This document shows positions 1-10,505 of a stretch of 64,000 nt of DNA, piece by piece. A model generated the notes under the pieces. It saw only the letters and a list, made by a program, of their open reading frames with translations, did not search any database and was not told the DNA's origin. Origin of the DNA: Chaunax sp. Z400 (lineage: Eukaryota; Chordata; Actinopteri; Lophiiformes; Chaunacidae); NCBI GenBank assembly GCA_037577475.1, contig CM075194.1, positions 6,685,992-6,749,991 on the forward strand, given 5' to 3'. Position 1 is the stretch's first letter. Every line of letters starts with the position of its first letter. Position numbers and translations under genes: made by a program.

Positions 1-3000
1 TGTAGATCTGTCTTGAGGTGTCCTTCTAGAACTCATCTCTGTCTCATGATGAGTCTCTAAAATGGTTAATGCCGAAATCTAGAAGAGATTTTCACTGGTT
101 GCAATTCATTTTTAAGTGCATTTATTTCAACTATCCCTCTTACCTATATATAAATGGTGACTCCGTATAGGCCTAAGGCACACCAGTACTACTCTTTCCT
201 CTCTCCTATAAGTTGTCTTTATATGTCTTTATATTTAAAGCCCCATCTGATTGGAACAACTTGCCCATGCAGTTCACCGAGATCCATTACCTCTATTCAT
301 TTATTTAAGTCACCTCTCTCTTCTCATCTTCAAACAACCTGCTCTTGCTTCCAATTATATACGAGATTTGGAAATGCCTGTGTGGGTGCATGTAAATGTA
401 TATGCATAGCACATATTTATTGCATGTATTTTATTTATTCATTTGTTCGTTTTTATTTACATTTTCTTCATCCATAGGGAACTCAGTGGGGGTGGGAGGA
501 GCCAGGCTTAGGAGAGCCTTTGTTCACCTGTGTACGGATGATTGTATCTGCTTGTTTGTTTTGTGTTTTGTGTTTCTGTATATTGGTGCTTGAAAACAAG
601 ATGGTTCATCTCAAGGGGTTTATCCTTCAAATAAAGGCTCTTTATATACTGTTGGGTAGTTTAATCTAAGGCAATGCATCATATTCTATAGGATCATGAT
701 TTGATGGCTGTGTCACTGTCCTGTGAGAACCACAGAACCAGTATGTAAGGGCGCTTTCACACCTATAAAGTCTGGACAAAGGTTCGTATTTTCCCCTTTT
801 TTTTCTTTTTTTTTACATTCAGGTGTCATTGCTCTCCCGTCCTCTCGTATCCTCTCTCTCTTACATCCTCCAAGAAAATATATTAAAAGTTTCAGGGTTT
901 TATGTGTTTTTTCCAGTTGACGTTTTTTTTTTTTTATAGAAAAAATATATTGTGGATCTTGCAGCAGCTCATCAGGGAATTTTCTTCAGGGTTGTCTGAG
1001 TTTCTTCCAACAATGTCATTTAAATAAATAGAAATATGGTGTGAGATACCCGTCTCGTTTCTTCTGGTGAGGGGTCTGATTCTTGTCAAATTCAGAGTGA
1101 GGACACAACCCGCTCAAACAGACCTGACAGAGAATCAGCAACAAAGTTACTGTTACTGATAGTGACAGTGAGATAAGATAGTGTTTACTGAGGTCAGAGA
1201 CTTAAGATAGTTATTGGCTGCAGTGGATCTGCAACCGCATATCAAATCTGAAGACTTTATGTTTACATGCATTAATTTATTCCTATTTAAATCGTAGAAT
1301 AATGCACTAAAAAGGGTTAAAATTGCCAAACTGTTCATCTGAATCATATATAAACACCCTCCAGAATATCAAACATATCTGTATTTTACTCAATTAATAA
1401 ACGATGCATATGTCATTATCCCCATGAATAGAAAATCCCACATTATATCACTTAATAATGCAATAAAGCAACAGCAAGAGAGAGCCTCTCTCAATAGAGT
1501 AGGTCATAACAGTTCGGTTTAATCACGAGGCTGGATTGTGAAGTGTGCAGTGCAAACAAAATAAGTAGGCAAAAAAGGAAGAATAGGGAAAAAGACACTA
1601 AATAATAAATATGTTGTATAGCAGTGGTGTGCAACTTTCAGCAGCACACTAATGAGCCCATCGGGGGAGAAGAAGTGTGGATGAGAAATGGCTTAGTCCT
1701 GATGTTCATTCGACAGCAGCCTCACCAAGCTGATTATTTCAGTCATTACGGAGGTGAGGAAAAGAACCTTGTTATCAGCGCTGCCACATTGATTTGTTTC
1801 TATAATGAACTTTTGACAATAATCATAGTGGATTGCGTCCATGAGGTGTGCTCACAAAAGTGAAACCTTATGATAATTTGTCACAAATGAAGGGAAAAAT
1901 TAAAATGCGTTTATTTTCATTAAGCGTGCCGTCGCATAATGGTGTTAATGGCAATAAGGCACCAGGGCTGTGATTTTCACACCAAGCAGCAGGCATTCCA
2001 TTTAAAGAAGTTGAAGCTAGAAGAAAAGTTCATTAAGATGAATTTTCACTAAAGGCCCAAAGGATTTACATTCATGGTGGAAGTTTCTGCACATCACAAA
2101 AGGCATCAGTGCCTAATGCATTAAGTATTTTATTTTCCATAACCATGATCATCACGTAACCTTTAAAGATTACTTCACCGGTTTAGCATTGGAGCTCTAA
2201 AAAAATCTGCACCTCTACCTGTACACTTTAAAAAAGAATAAATATCCATGCAGCAGAAGCATTGGATTTTTTTACTCTGCACATTTCTTCTTCCTTTTTC
2301 AAAACCTGGTGCCTACAGTACATACTGTAACCCACAATGAAACTGTAGCTTCAGGTTTGTTATGCTACTTGCAGCTATTGTAAACTACCAAGCCATTAGC
2401 CTCAAGCAGAGCAAAGGAACAGGTTACAGATATCTGGTGAGCCCACTCTTTAATTCCATATCTTTTTTTTTTCATTTTCAGACTCATGGTCTTCTGCTAC
2501 AAAGCAACACTGGCTCAAGGGACATAATTTGGATATAAAAAATAACAAATAAAACTTGTCACTGGACATAATCTGGGTCAAGCAGAATTATTTAAATGAT
2601 GATGATCTTAAAGTCAACCAAAAACCCACTTCTCAACAGAAACATCAGAAAACGGTTAATGTCACATCTAATCTAACATCTAACAGTAAATGTCACCTAT
2701 TCTGGTGCTTGGCGGAGGTTTGACTTGAAACATTACTGTCAACAAAATGATACAGGTTTACAGAGAAGTACAGTAGGTTTGATTTGCGTCGGTTGTACTT
2801 TTCCCCCATTGTGCATTTTTCGAACCAGCCCATAAAAGTGTGAATCCTGTTCTCTGCGACCTGAGGTTGAAAGACCTGAATGTGCTCTTTGCTATAATCT
2901 ACCCTTTCTGTGTTTAAATAACTCTAATCCTACTCTTTGTGTTTAACTCTAATCTGTGAGATTTTATTTCAGACTCCATAGTGAAGATCCTCGGGTTTCC

Positions 3001-4921
3001 AGGGATCTGAATATGTCAGGATGAATCCTGGTGTGTGTGAATAAAATTATGCAAGAGGCATCTAAAGTTTTTCAACATGATAAAATGCTGCTGCCATAAA
3101 AACAGCGACTTGGGTATGAATACTTAACTCCTGTCAGCATGATATACTGTAACTCTGATAAAGTGTTGTGGCAAGTAGATACAGATTATATGAGATCCAG
3201 CTGTACTTAAGGAAGCATAAGGGGAATTCACTGGAAGTGAGAGTTTAAGACGTTAAGAACACAAGAAATAATAGAATTTCAGCATCCCTCCACACTGCTC
3301 TCAGTTCATTTAGTTCTTCCCAGGTTCTGCTTATAATAAGATATCAACATGTGTCCTCTAACACCCATAAAGCTGAGTGAAATCTGGCATAATGTCCTGC
3401 TGCTGGCTTGTATTACATTGTCAGAGCTCATGATGTGCACAGTTTGAATGGCATTCTTCCCACCTGTCCAGCTGATGCAAACTAAAAGGACAAAATCAAT
3501 ACTGTATGAATAAATCATCCAAACATGCCTACAGTGATGTGGAATGCCCGGGTTAGGATTTCTTCAACCACCAATAAAAGCACAGATTTGGATGACAGCA
3601 GCAACCACATGGTAATTTAACGGCATTTGGTCGTAGTCACACTTGGGAAAATTATCCTTCTGCACTTTTGGCATTTTGTGGTTCAAGTTTCAGAGTTGCA
3701 CTTAGAGGAGAAGGACCACTTACAGAACCATGAAGATGAAGGCTTTCCCAGTCAATGTCAGTATACATCTCAAGGCAGCGAGGTGACAGCATATAATGAA
3801 GTCCACTCCGTTAGTGTGACACTCCCTTCTCCTCCTCCTCTCCTCCGATGTGCATGGGCCATTTCATTTGTAATGAAGCCCATGCCTAGCACACCTAAAT
3901 TGATTATGGTCTTGTGAACTGTGAAAAGCCCAAGGAGTGAAAGGTGGCAGGGTAGCCTAAACCCCACAAAGACATCCCAGTTAATAAAAACATCCCAGGT
4001 TGGATGCCCAACGGGCCAACCTACACAAAGTGGGCTTGAGAAACAGACAATTCAGGTTAAGAGCCTCAGCTAAAAGCCTCAGATTCGACAGATCATCTGC
4101 ATGCCATCCAGAATGCCAGATTGTCTTAAATGTTGGGTAAAATATGCTGTATTACACATTGAGATGGCGTGAGTGATTTTCCTTCGGATGTTAGATATCT
4201 AATTTGCAGTTAAAGTGAGTAGCCTACAGATTTTAAAGTCTTCTCTTTCTCCTTTTTACACACAGCTTTGCTCCTTGATCTTCCATACATCATCATGATT
4301 CATGCAGATTCGAAATGTTTGAGGGGCTATTAGCAGATTTTTCACATCACACCGTTTCTCAACAGGTTAGTCATAACCCAGTGGTGGATTCATGAGTCTT
4401 ACTGACAAGATCAAGGTTAACAGGGGAATATGATGCTCTTTCTATTAAATGGGCAAGGCGTCTCTGAGGGAAAAGATTTCACTCTTATCTGTCTTCAGGA
4501 CGAGCTTTTTGTTTTTAACGCTACAACCATGTTGTCCTACCATCACAGTGACCTCAAAAATAGTGCTTTCCTTTAAAAACCTGGTGATGCCACGAGATTG
4601 ACAGGTTTACAAATTCAATTTAATGACAAACTTATGTCATGTCTCTTATGTAGAAATTCTGCTTTGCTTTCAGGACATTTGCTTCAAGTGAATTCTTAAA
4701 AGGGAAAAACTGCACTCTGGGTGGAATTGTCAATGCTTTCTTTATTAGGAAAAAAACATAGGCTATTCATCCATCTGTTTTTTAGCCTATAATCGGTAGA
4801 CTAGCTTACTGTAGGTAGCTGGATATCTAGCTGGCAAGTTTTATCTAGATATGTTTAGTAAGCTTGAAAATAAAAGCCATATTTGGTTTAGTTCAAAAAT
4901 ATAACTAAACACCATGTTCAT
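1..4921. other. Gene-free stretch, mostly unique DNA
   Basis: No coding frame with recognisable motifs was seen on either strand, only short chance frames. A possible end of a dispersed element lies near 748-800, where a segment beginning GGGCGCTTTCACACC resembles the terminus of a teleost MITE, but no matching other end was found. There are T tracts near 797-815 and 927-938. The rest shows no repeat or RNA gene that I recognise. Confidence 0.6.
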
Positions 4922-4982
4922 CTTAAAGGCCCATTTATGCTCTACGTTAAAGATGCATACGGATAAGGGCGGAGCTAATTCA
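4922..4982 (+). repeat. Fragment of a dispersed MITE-like teleost repeat
   Basis: The segment begins TTAAAGGCCCATTTATGC and continues with a CTCTACGTTAAAGATGC stretch. I recognise this as the end of a short dispersed element common in teleosts. Only about 60 bp are visible and no opposite terminus is apparent. It runs almost directly into the fragment at 5001. The family is not named and the assignment rests on memory of the consensus. Confidence 0.35.
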
Positions 4983-5000
4983 CCTATATTGCATGCTTTT

Positions 5001-5060
5001 GAATTGTGGGAGCATCCAGAGAACCCATGAAGACACGGGGGAGAACATGCAAACTCCAAC
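5001..5060 (+). repeat. Short fragment of a dispersed teleost repeat (AGACACGGGG...GAGAACATGCAAACTCC type)
   Basis: The stretch contains the diagnostic string GAGAACATGCAAACTCCA preceded by CCATGAAGACACGGGG. This combination is very common as a dispersed repeat in fish genomes. It lies inside an open frame of 144 codons (4993-5427) that has no other recognisable content, so that frame is not a gene. Confidence 0.6.
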
Positions 5061-5062
5061 AT

Positions 5063-6867
5063 TCTATCAACATATCATATTTCATAAGCGTATCTCACAT
5101 ACATACATACAGTGCATACACATAGACTATAGCTTTGGGGATCACAAGCTATCTGGTCAGCACAGCAGTGTCAAACTGCATGCATGTTCAGGTGTATTGG
5201 TAAGATATTTATTTCCCTCTCATCTGTTTGTACAGGCAGAGGTGAATGCGAGAGTGTCATCATTAATAAAATTTACTCCCCCAACCTCTGTACCCTTGCC
5301 GACCCCACGCACACCCCACCTACCCTCCACAGACACCCTTGAGGAGATGGGGTGGTCAGTTTCCTGTTTCATTTGCCCCTGGTCACGCAAGGCTGGGTCA
5401 GTGTCTCTGGCTGTCTCTCTGCACTAAATCAAAGATGGAACCGAGCGCCCAGCCGTGGCGGTGACTCCTTTTATGATATTCTATAGGGTCCCAGTCATTG
5501 AGGGGAATGAAATGTATGGCCTCTAAGTCTTGGAGATCCTCGCAAGGGTCACAGGACCAGGCTCGTCATGTGAATCATGTACACAAACGCCAGTCACTTC
5601 TTTCCATCTCACTGAATTGTATCATTGAAAACCTCATTAAGAAGCAGGATTAGAGAGCTTAGTGTTTATTCTGCTTTTAAGTCCTCCAGGTTTGTTATCA
5701 AGCTGTGACAGTTTCCATTTGCAGGTGTAAGATATTGTAGCGGCCCCCTCTCTTCTCTCCCTCTCTTTCTCTCTTCCTCATTGCAAACATGACAGAAAGT
5801 GTCACCAGCCGCCGATTTGCAATTTCGTGCAACCCCAGCAAAGGGCTGATGGTATTATAGAGTGAGTTAGCTCACTGATTTGAACTGCACTGCAGCAACA
5901 TTCATTCAATTGAGGAAGTCGGCCACAATATCAACATTGCCCACCACATATCAATTTTCTATTTTTGGAGCTGTGCATTTCCCGTTCTCTCTAACACACA
6001 ACAACACACCATGCATTTCTCACCCATAAACTTTAACTGACTGGGCCACCTGGGTATATTATCGGCCACCAAAGTATATTTTGCGATCCCCTTTTTCTAA
6101 TTATTTTTTATCCATTCAGGAGAAAGACGCCATCCAAGATCAGTTACCCTGACAACCGCACATGCTCTGAAGAGAAGCAGAGACAGAGACGCATTCTCTG
6201 GTATAAAGTCCCTCTTGTAAATGCAGTGATTATGTATGATTGATTATATTAGTTATTCTAACTTTCCATGGGCAGGAAAAACAATTTTCCGTGCAGCTCA
6301 GTAGGCAGCAGGAGACTGATGGAACCCCTTTGTTGTCGCTGCAAACAACAAAAAATATCAACAAGTCAGTGAAAGGCAATTAATTTATGGAGATGATCAG
6401 GAAATACAGCCAGCTGCGCTCAACAAGCTTGTTGTCACAGAAAAGTCTGTAGCAGTAAAACTTTTCACTGTCACCAGATGTCAAGAGCTAATCAAACTTC
6501 CCCTGTATCCCTTTCAAATTAATAACACTTACATCTGGTAAGTGCAAAATGTATCAGGGTATTAAAAGCATTCAGAATTCACAATTTTCGATGATGATAA
6601 TTCCATGAGGAATAATGGTTTGAGTCTCTGTAGAAGCAAAGGAACTGCCTCCAACACTTTTCACTCGATCTGGCCATATCGACGCTCCTATACTGTACAG
6701 AGTAGCTCTCTATATACGTAGATGACTCTCTAGTGCTTACATCCTAACCACATGTGGGGCTAAGATGTCAATTCCAGAGGGCAGCCCTGAAGTAAAATCA
6801 AATGTTTATCTACTTCCTGTATAAAATTGCTCAGCAAATTTTATGGGAATCCACAAGATGATCTCAT
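5063..6867. other. Gene-free stretch
   Basis: No coding motif, RNA gene or recognised repeat was seen. A short ACAT microsatellite lies near 5096-5112 and a pyrimidine-rich run near 5745-5780. The stretch around 5850-5960 has the mixed, low-CpG look of a conserved noncoding element, but that cannot be judged without an alignment. Confidence 0.5.
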
Positions 6868-7325
6868 GGGATGGTATGTAAATAGCACGCCACTTTTATA
6901 AACGTTTTGGGTGTCATTTCATGCCTTTTAAGCTTTGAGCATGTCGTTTAACACCGTCCACATTTTCTGAAATTTAAATGTGCACGATTGGACAAAGTCA
7001 GGTGACTTTGGTCATGTCACCTTCGTGTCTTAGTCAAGCAACCTACAAGTAAGACTTAAGTTAGGTTTAGGCAACAAGCCTACTTTGTTAGGTTGAGTAA
7101 AAAGATCATGGTTCATGTTAAAATGAGTTTACCTATGTTACATACAGTATGTGACGTTAGGTTACGTACACGATTAAGTTAATTAGGTGAACATTTATGT
7201 CCGGTTTGACACGGGGACACAAACACTGGTCTCCTGGGTGAAAATCCTGAGTTTGTTTAACTGGACTACCACCTTATACACTTCCTCTTTGCTCTTTATA
7301 CTACATCACCTGACATTTCTTTCTC
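6868..7325 (+). repeat. Probable dispersed teleost repeat, degenerate
   Basis: The segment contains strings I associate with a dispersed fish family: GCACGCCACTTTTATAAACG near its start, GGTTTAGGCAACAAGCC in the middle, and ACACTGGTCTCCTGGGTG towards the end. No open frame or terminal inverted repeat is evident. The family and mechanism are unknown to me and the boundaries are approximate. Confidence 0.4.
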
Positions 7326-7502
7326 TAAGGCATTTGTGCCTAAAATAAGAAGAAAAGCTTCATGCTGACAGCGTAATCTGGTGGTGAGACCAAGCTTCAG
7401 TCTTATGTGATTTGAGCCTGGTGGCAGCAGTGGAGAAAGACAACATTGGACAGAACTGTCACATTGATCAAATTATTAGTCAAGAGGTGATTTTAGACCT
7501 GC

Positions 7503-7998
7503 AAGAGCTGAAATGATTAGTCAATTAATACATTAGTCAGATGACTGAAAGTCAACCAGCTACTATTTTGATGACTATTTTATTTTCAATTTTCAAGTAA
7601 AAATGCAAAACAATGTCCTCAATTGTGAAGATTTCCTATTCGACAGCACCGCTGTGGGTGCACTTTGGTTTGGCCAAAAGGAAAAGCAGAGCCAATAACT
7701 TGGAGGAGTTGTCATGAAAACCACTAACTACTACCACAAATTTAAAAAACAACGGGGGACGACTGCAGCCCCAGATCGATCAAGGCGATGGGCTATTACT
7801 GAAGCTCTCAGACACAAGTCTAAGAATAAATATGACAGTGCTAAAAATTGGCTCTTCTTCACAAGGTGTATTTTTACGATTAAGATGTTATTGGACTTAT
7901 ATTGTGATGGTGGGGGAAAATAAACAGAAGAAGACAATTATATTGACACTATGACAATTAATCATCAGCTAAAATGTCATGATTGTGACAGTCCTATA
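7503..7998 (+). mobile_element. Relic of a hAT-type DNA transposon, internally deleted
   Basis: The left end reads AAGAGCTGAAATGATTAGTC and continues with AATTAATACATTAGTC, the decayed start of a dispersed teleost element with a CGATTAGTCGATTAATCG-type terminus. The right end, about 7945-7998, carries a loose inverted counterpart (CAATTAATCATCAGC then GATTGTGACAGTCC). Between the ends sits a coding relic with a BED zinc finger, listed separately. At about 500 bp the copy lacks nearly all of the transposase catalytic region. Target-site duplications could not be identified. Autonomous mobility is excluded by the deletions, stops and frameshifts. Confidence 0.65.
7630..7923 (+). pseudogene. BED-finger transposase N-terminus, hAT superfamily, broken
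   Basis: Reading the plus strand from 7642 gives DSTAV. After a frameshift consistent with loss of two bases near 7656, it gives WVHFGLAKRKS, then NNLEELS, a stop at about 7713, and TTTTNLKNN. This is the order seen in BED zinc fingers of hAT transposases and ZBED proteins: a V-W-x-H-F-G start, then T-T-N-L before the histidine pair. In the neighbouring frame, from about 7780, the peptide ITEALRHKSKNKYDSAKNW follows. It resembles the segment after the BED finger in hAT transposases, where a KYD..S..W pattern is usual. The zinc-binding cysteines and the final histidines are lost. The relic lies between both ends of a hAT-like element, which supports the call. It is not functional and is not a host ZBED gene, because of the stops and the missing catalytic domain. 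Confidence 0.65.
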
Positions 7999-9548
7999 GT
8001 TGTGTTAGATCAAAAACAACTCTGGATTATTTGAACTTCGAAATACGTGATTGAGAGTGTTTGATTCTTTTTCTTTACTTTTGATTCTTTTCTTTTCCGG
8101 CACCAGAGAAGTGATTAAGGAATCATCCTCTGGAGATCATTAACAAGCACATCTAATTTCATTGATAGCAGTTTTTGAAATATATGGCTCAATAAGATGC
8201 ACTTCAGATGTCATGGCTGATATTTGTAGCTGCTCATTAATGATTAATGCTCACTAATAATCATTTGCTAAGTAGGTGCAGTTTGGAAGAACAGTTTCAT
8301 AATATGCTTGTACAAAAATGTATCCTTTCACAGGGTATACAGTTGCTCAGCACATGCAGACACAGCAAAGCTGTTCACAGCATGAATCTTGTGTCATGCT
8401 GTAGGCGTCATTTAACCACTGAAAAAAATCTCTAAATCCATGTTAGAGTAAAGTTCTTTGGTTAAAAGTATATTGTCAGATAATGTCAGCCAGTTCGAAG
8501 GCACACGACCACCCACTTCAAACATACCTGTGGCGAAATGGGCAGGTTGTGGTTTGTGTGAGTATCTTTAATACTAACCCTCACCGTTTGGGGGTCATAA
8601 ATATTCATTTAGCATCTATCAGCCTTTAGGGATTAATTCCAGTACAACAGATAAAATACAGAACACAAAGCTACACGACCGGCATGTTAAGTCCATTACA
8701 CACTGTAAAGTAGTAGGTACTGGCCACAGGAGACTAATGGCTTTTTATCAAGGATCCCTGGAGGGCTGCAGCCCTCCACCTCCAACAGCACAGCTTCCAT
8801 TAACGCAAAGCAGGTTAAGTTCAAGAGCGCATTTTCCAAAATGCACCTGCTTTAAAAGTAAAATGGGTGACATTAGTGGGACAAACAGCCCACCATTTTG
8901 CTCTATTATCTTCACAGAGAACCACCTTTAAGACCATAGTTTGGAAGCAGTGAAAAGCATCTCTCTGCTGGGGTTGTAATTGACATAGTTGACACAGTTG
9001 CTTTATGTGTCTTGACAATAAAGCCGTTTAAAATGTCACACAGCGATGAATTATGTTTATTTTTAGTTTAAAAGGAACTGAAAATGTGTTAAAGTGCTAA
9101 GACACAAAATTGGCACTTTTCAAACAGGGAATTATGTCCAACAGCATCCAGCCCCTAATTTGCAACACGTCGCCTCGATAAAAAGTTAATTTAACTCTAA
9201 GTCCTTGTTAAAGTGGAAGAACAAACAGACTCATCATTAAACAGCTGCTTTCAAGTGAGTCACGTTTACATTTCAATCTAGTTCATTAAGCTCTGTAATC
9301 CACATCATGTTTTAACAGAAACAGATTGGCATTAAACATAGCACCCACGCTCCAATCAGCTTTAGTTTTTACATTCTGCTGCTTAACAAAAAAGTACAAC
9401 ACAACAATGTGGTAGTGATGAGGCACCTTGAACAACATAGTAAAGAAAGACATTTCACAGCCACAGCAGAAACAAGATATATGAGTCTCAGCACATTCCT
9501 ATAAGAATAGGCAGGATCACCTACTGCTCTACAGTCTTATAATAAGAC
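7999..9548. other. Gene-free stretch
   Basis: No coding, RNA or repeat feature is supported. TTTGATTCTTTT occurs twice within 8058-8095 as a small direct repeat. The rest appears unique. Confidence 0.5.
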
Positions 9549-10110
9549 TGAGGAATGTGTGTGTTTACATTTTAGTTCTTTTGTATGCAGTAATTACATA
9601 TATTCATTTTTCTATTCCAGTTGTTTCATCTTTCCAGTATTGCCTTATTTTGGTACTTTATGGTTGTTTTTTATATTGTTTGTGTAAATGTGTTTTGATT
9701 TGTTTTAGTATTGTTTTGTCAAAATGTTTTGTTTATTTTAGTATTTTGTAATTGTTTTGTATGTTTATTCTTTTTGTTCGTACAGGTATTGTTTTGTATG
9801 TTTAGTGCTTTGTTGTTTGTTTTTTATCTGTTTTAGTAATGATTTGTCATAATCTTTTATCAATTTTAGTGAGCATTTAGTGTTTATTTTAATATTATTA
9901 TTTAGTATGTTTTATTATAGGGTAATTTGTCAAAGTATCGGTTTTTGTCTGTTCGTGTTTAATTGATTGTGACTGTGAATTAGTTTTTATATGTTTTAGT
10001 GTATGTTTGAAAACATATTTGACCAGTTTTAGTAAGTCGTTTGTTTATTTCAATATTGATTTGTCTGTTTAACTTACACAAACACTATTTTTTCGATTTT
10101 GTTTCTTGAC
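9549..10110 (+). repeat. Degenerate minisatellite, about 33-bp period, T/G-rich
   Basis: The motif TTTTAG followed by TATT or TAAT recurs with spacing near 33 bp. Copies start near 9571, 9703, 9736, 9801, 9831, 9864, 9901, 9994 and 10027, and weaker copies fill several gaps. A rough unit is TTTTAGTATTGTTTTGTC followed by a T-rich filler with TGTTT. The plus strand is very rich in T and poor in C. Because 33 is divisible by three, one frame stays open for 64 codons (9557-9751) and yields a hydrophobic peptide with 11-residue periodicity. That frame is a by-product of the repeat, not a gene. Confidence 0.7.
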
Positions 10111-10356
10111 ATTTTGTGCTGTTTGACAGTCGATTCTTTTTTCAAACTCTGACCATTATCATTCCAGTCTTTACTGTGTGACCATGACGAGAGAGGTCCC
10201 CTCACCTCTAGTCCAATCCAAACTATCCCTAACCTAAAATAAATAATCATTAATCAAAATTATTTCAATTTAAATGCTGATCTTTCTCTAAATCCAATAC
10301 ATTGGGTAGAATTGTCACAATATAAATTTTTCAACCATGATTTGTAACAATGTACT

Positions 10357-10505
10357 ATGTCATTTAATTTGACATACTTGGTGGTTTTGTGTGTGTTTTT
10401 GTCTTTCTGCCATTTTGTCCTTTATATTTTGTCTGATTTTATACTTCATCAGTTTTATTGTATTGTTTTGTCTGCTTTTTCATGTTGTTCATCTTTGAAC
10501 TTGAT
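10357..10505 (+). repeat. T-rich tract, possible outlying minisatellite units
   Basis: The tract shares the strings TTTTGTCTG and TTTTATTGTATTGTTTTGTC with the minisatellite that ends about 250 bp upstream, and has the same strand bias. It may be an outlying, more decayed part of that array. The period is less clear here. Confidence 0.35.

Noticed and set aside
748..820. MITE terminus beginning GGGCGCTTTCACACC
   Set aside because: Only one end resembles the family. No partner end was found nearby, and the likeness at about 2830-2860 is too weak.
3990..4025. Small inverted repeat AGGTTGG/CCAACCT near a GCCCAACGGG string
   Set aside because: The stem is only 7 bp, common by chance, and no element boundary is visible.
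4993..5427. 144-codon plus-strand frame
   Set aside because: Its first part is a common dispersed repeat and the rest has no recognisable protein features.
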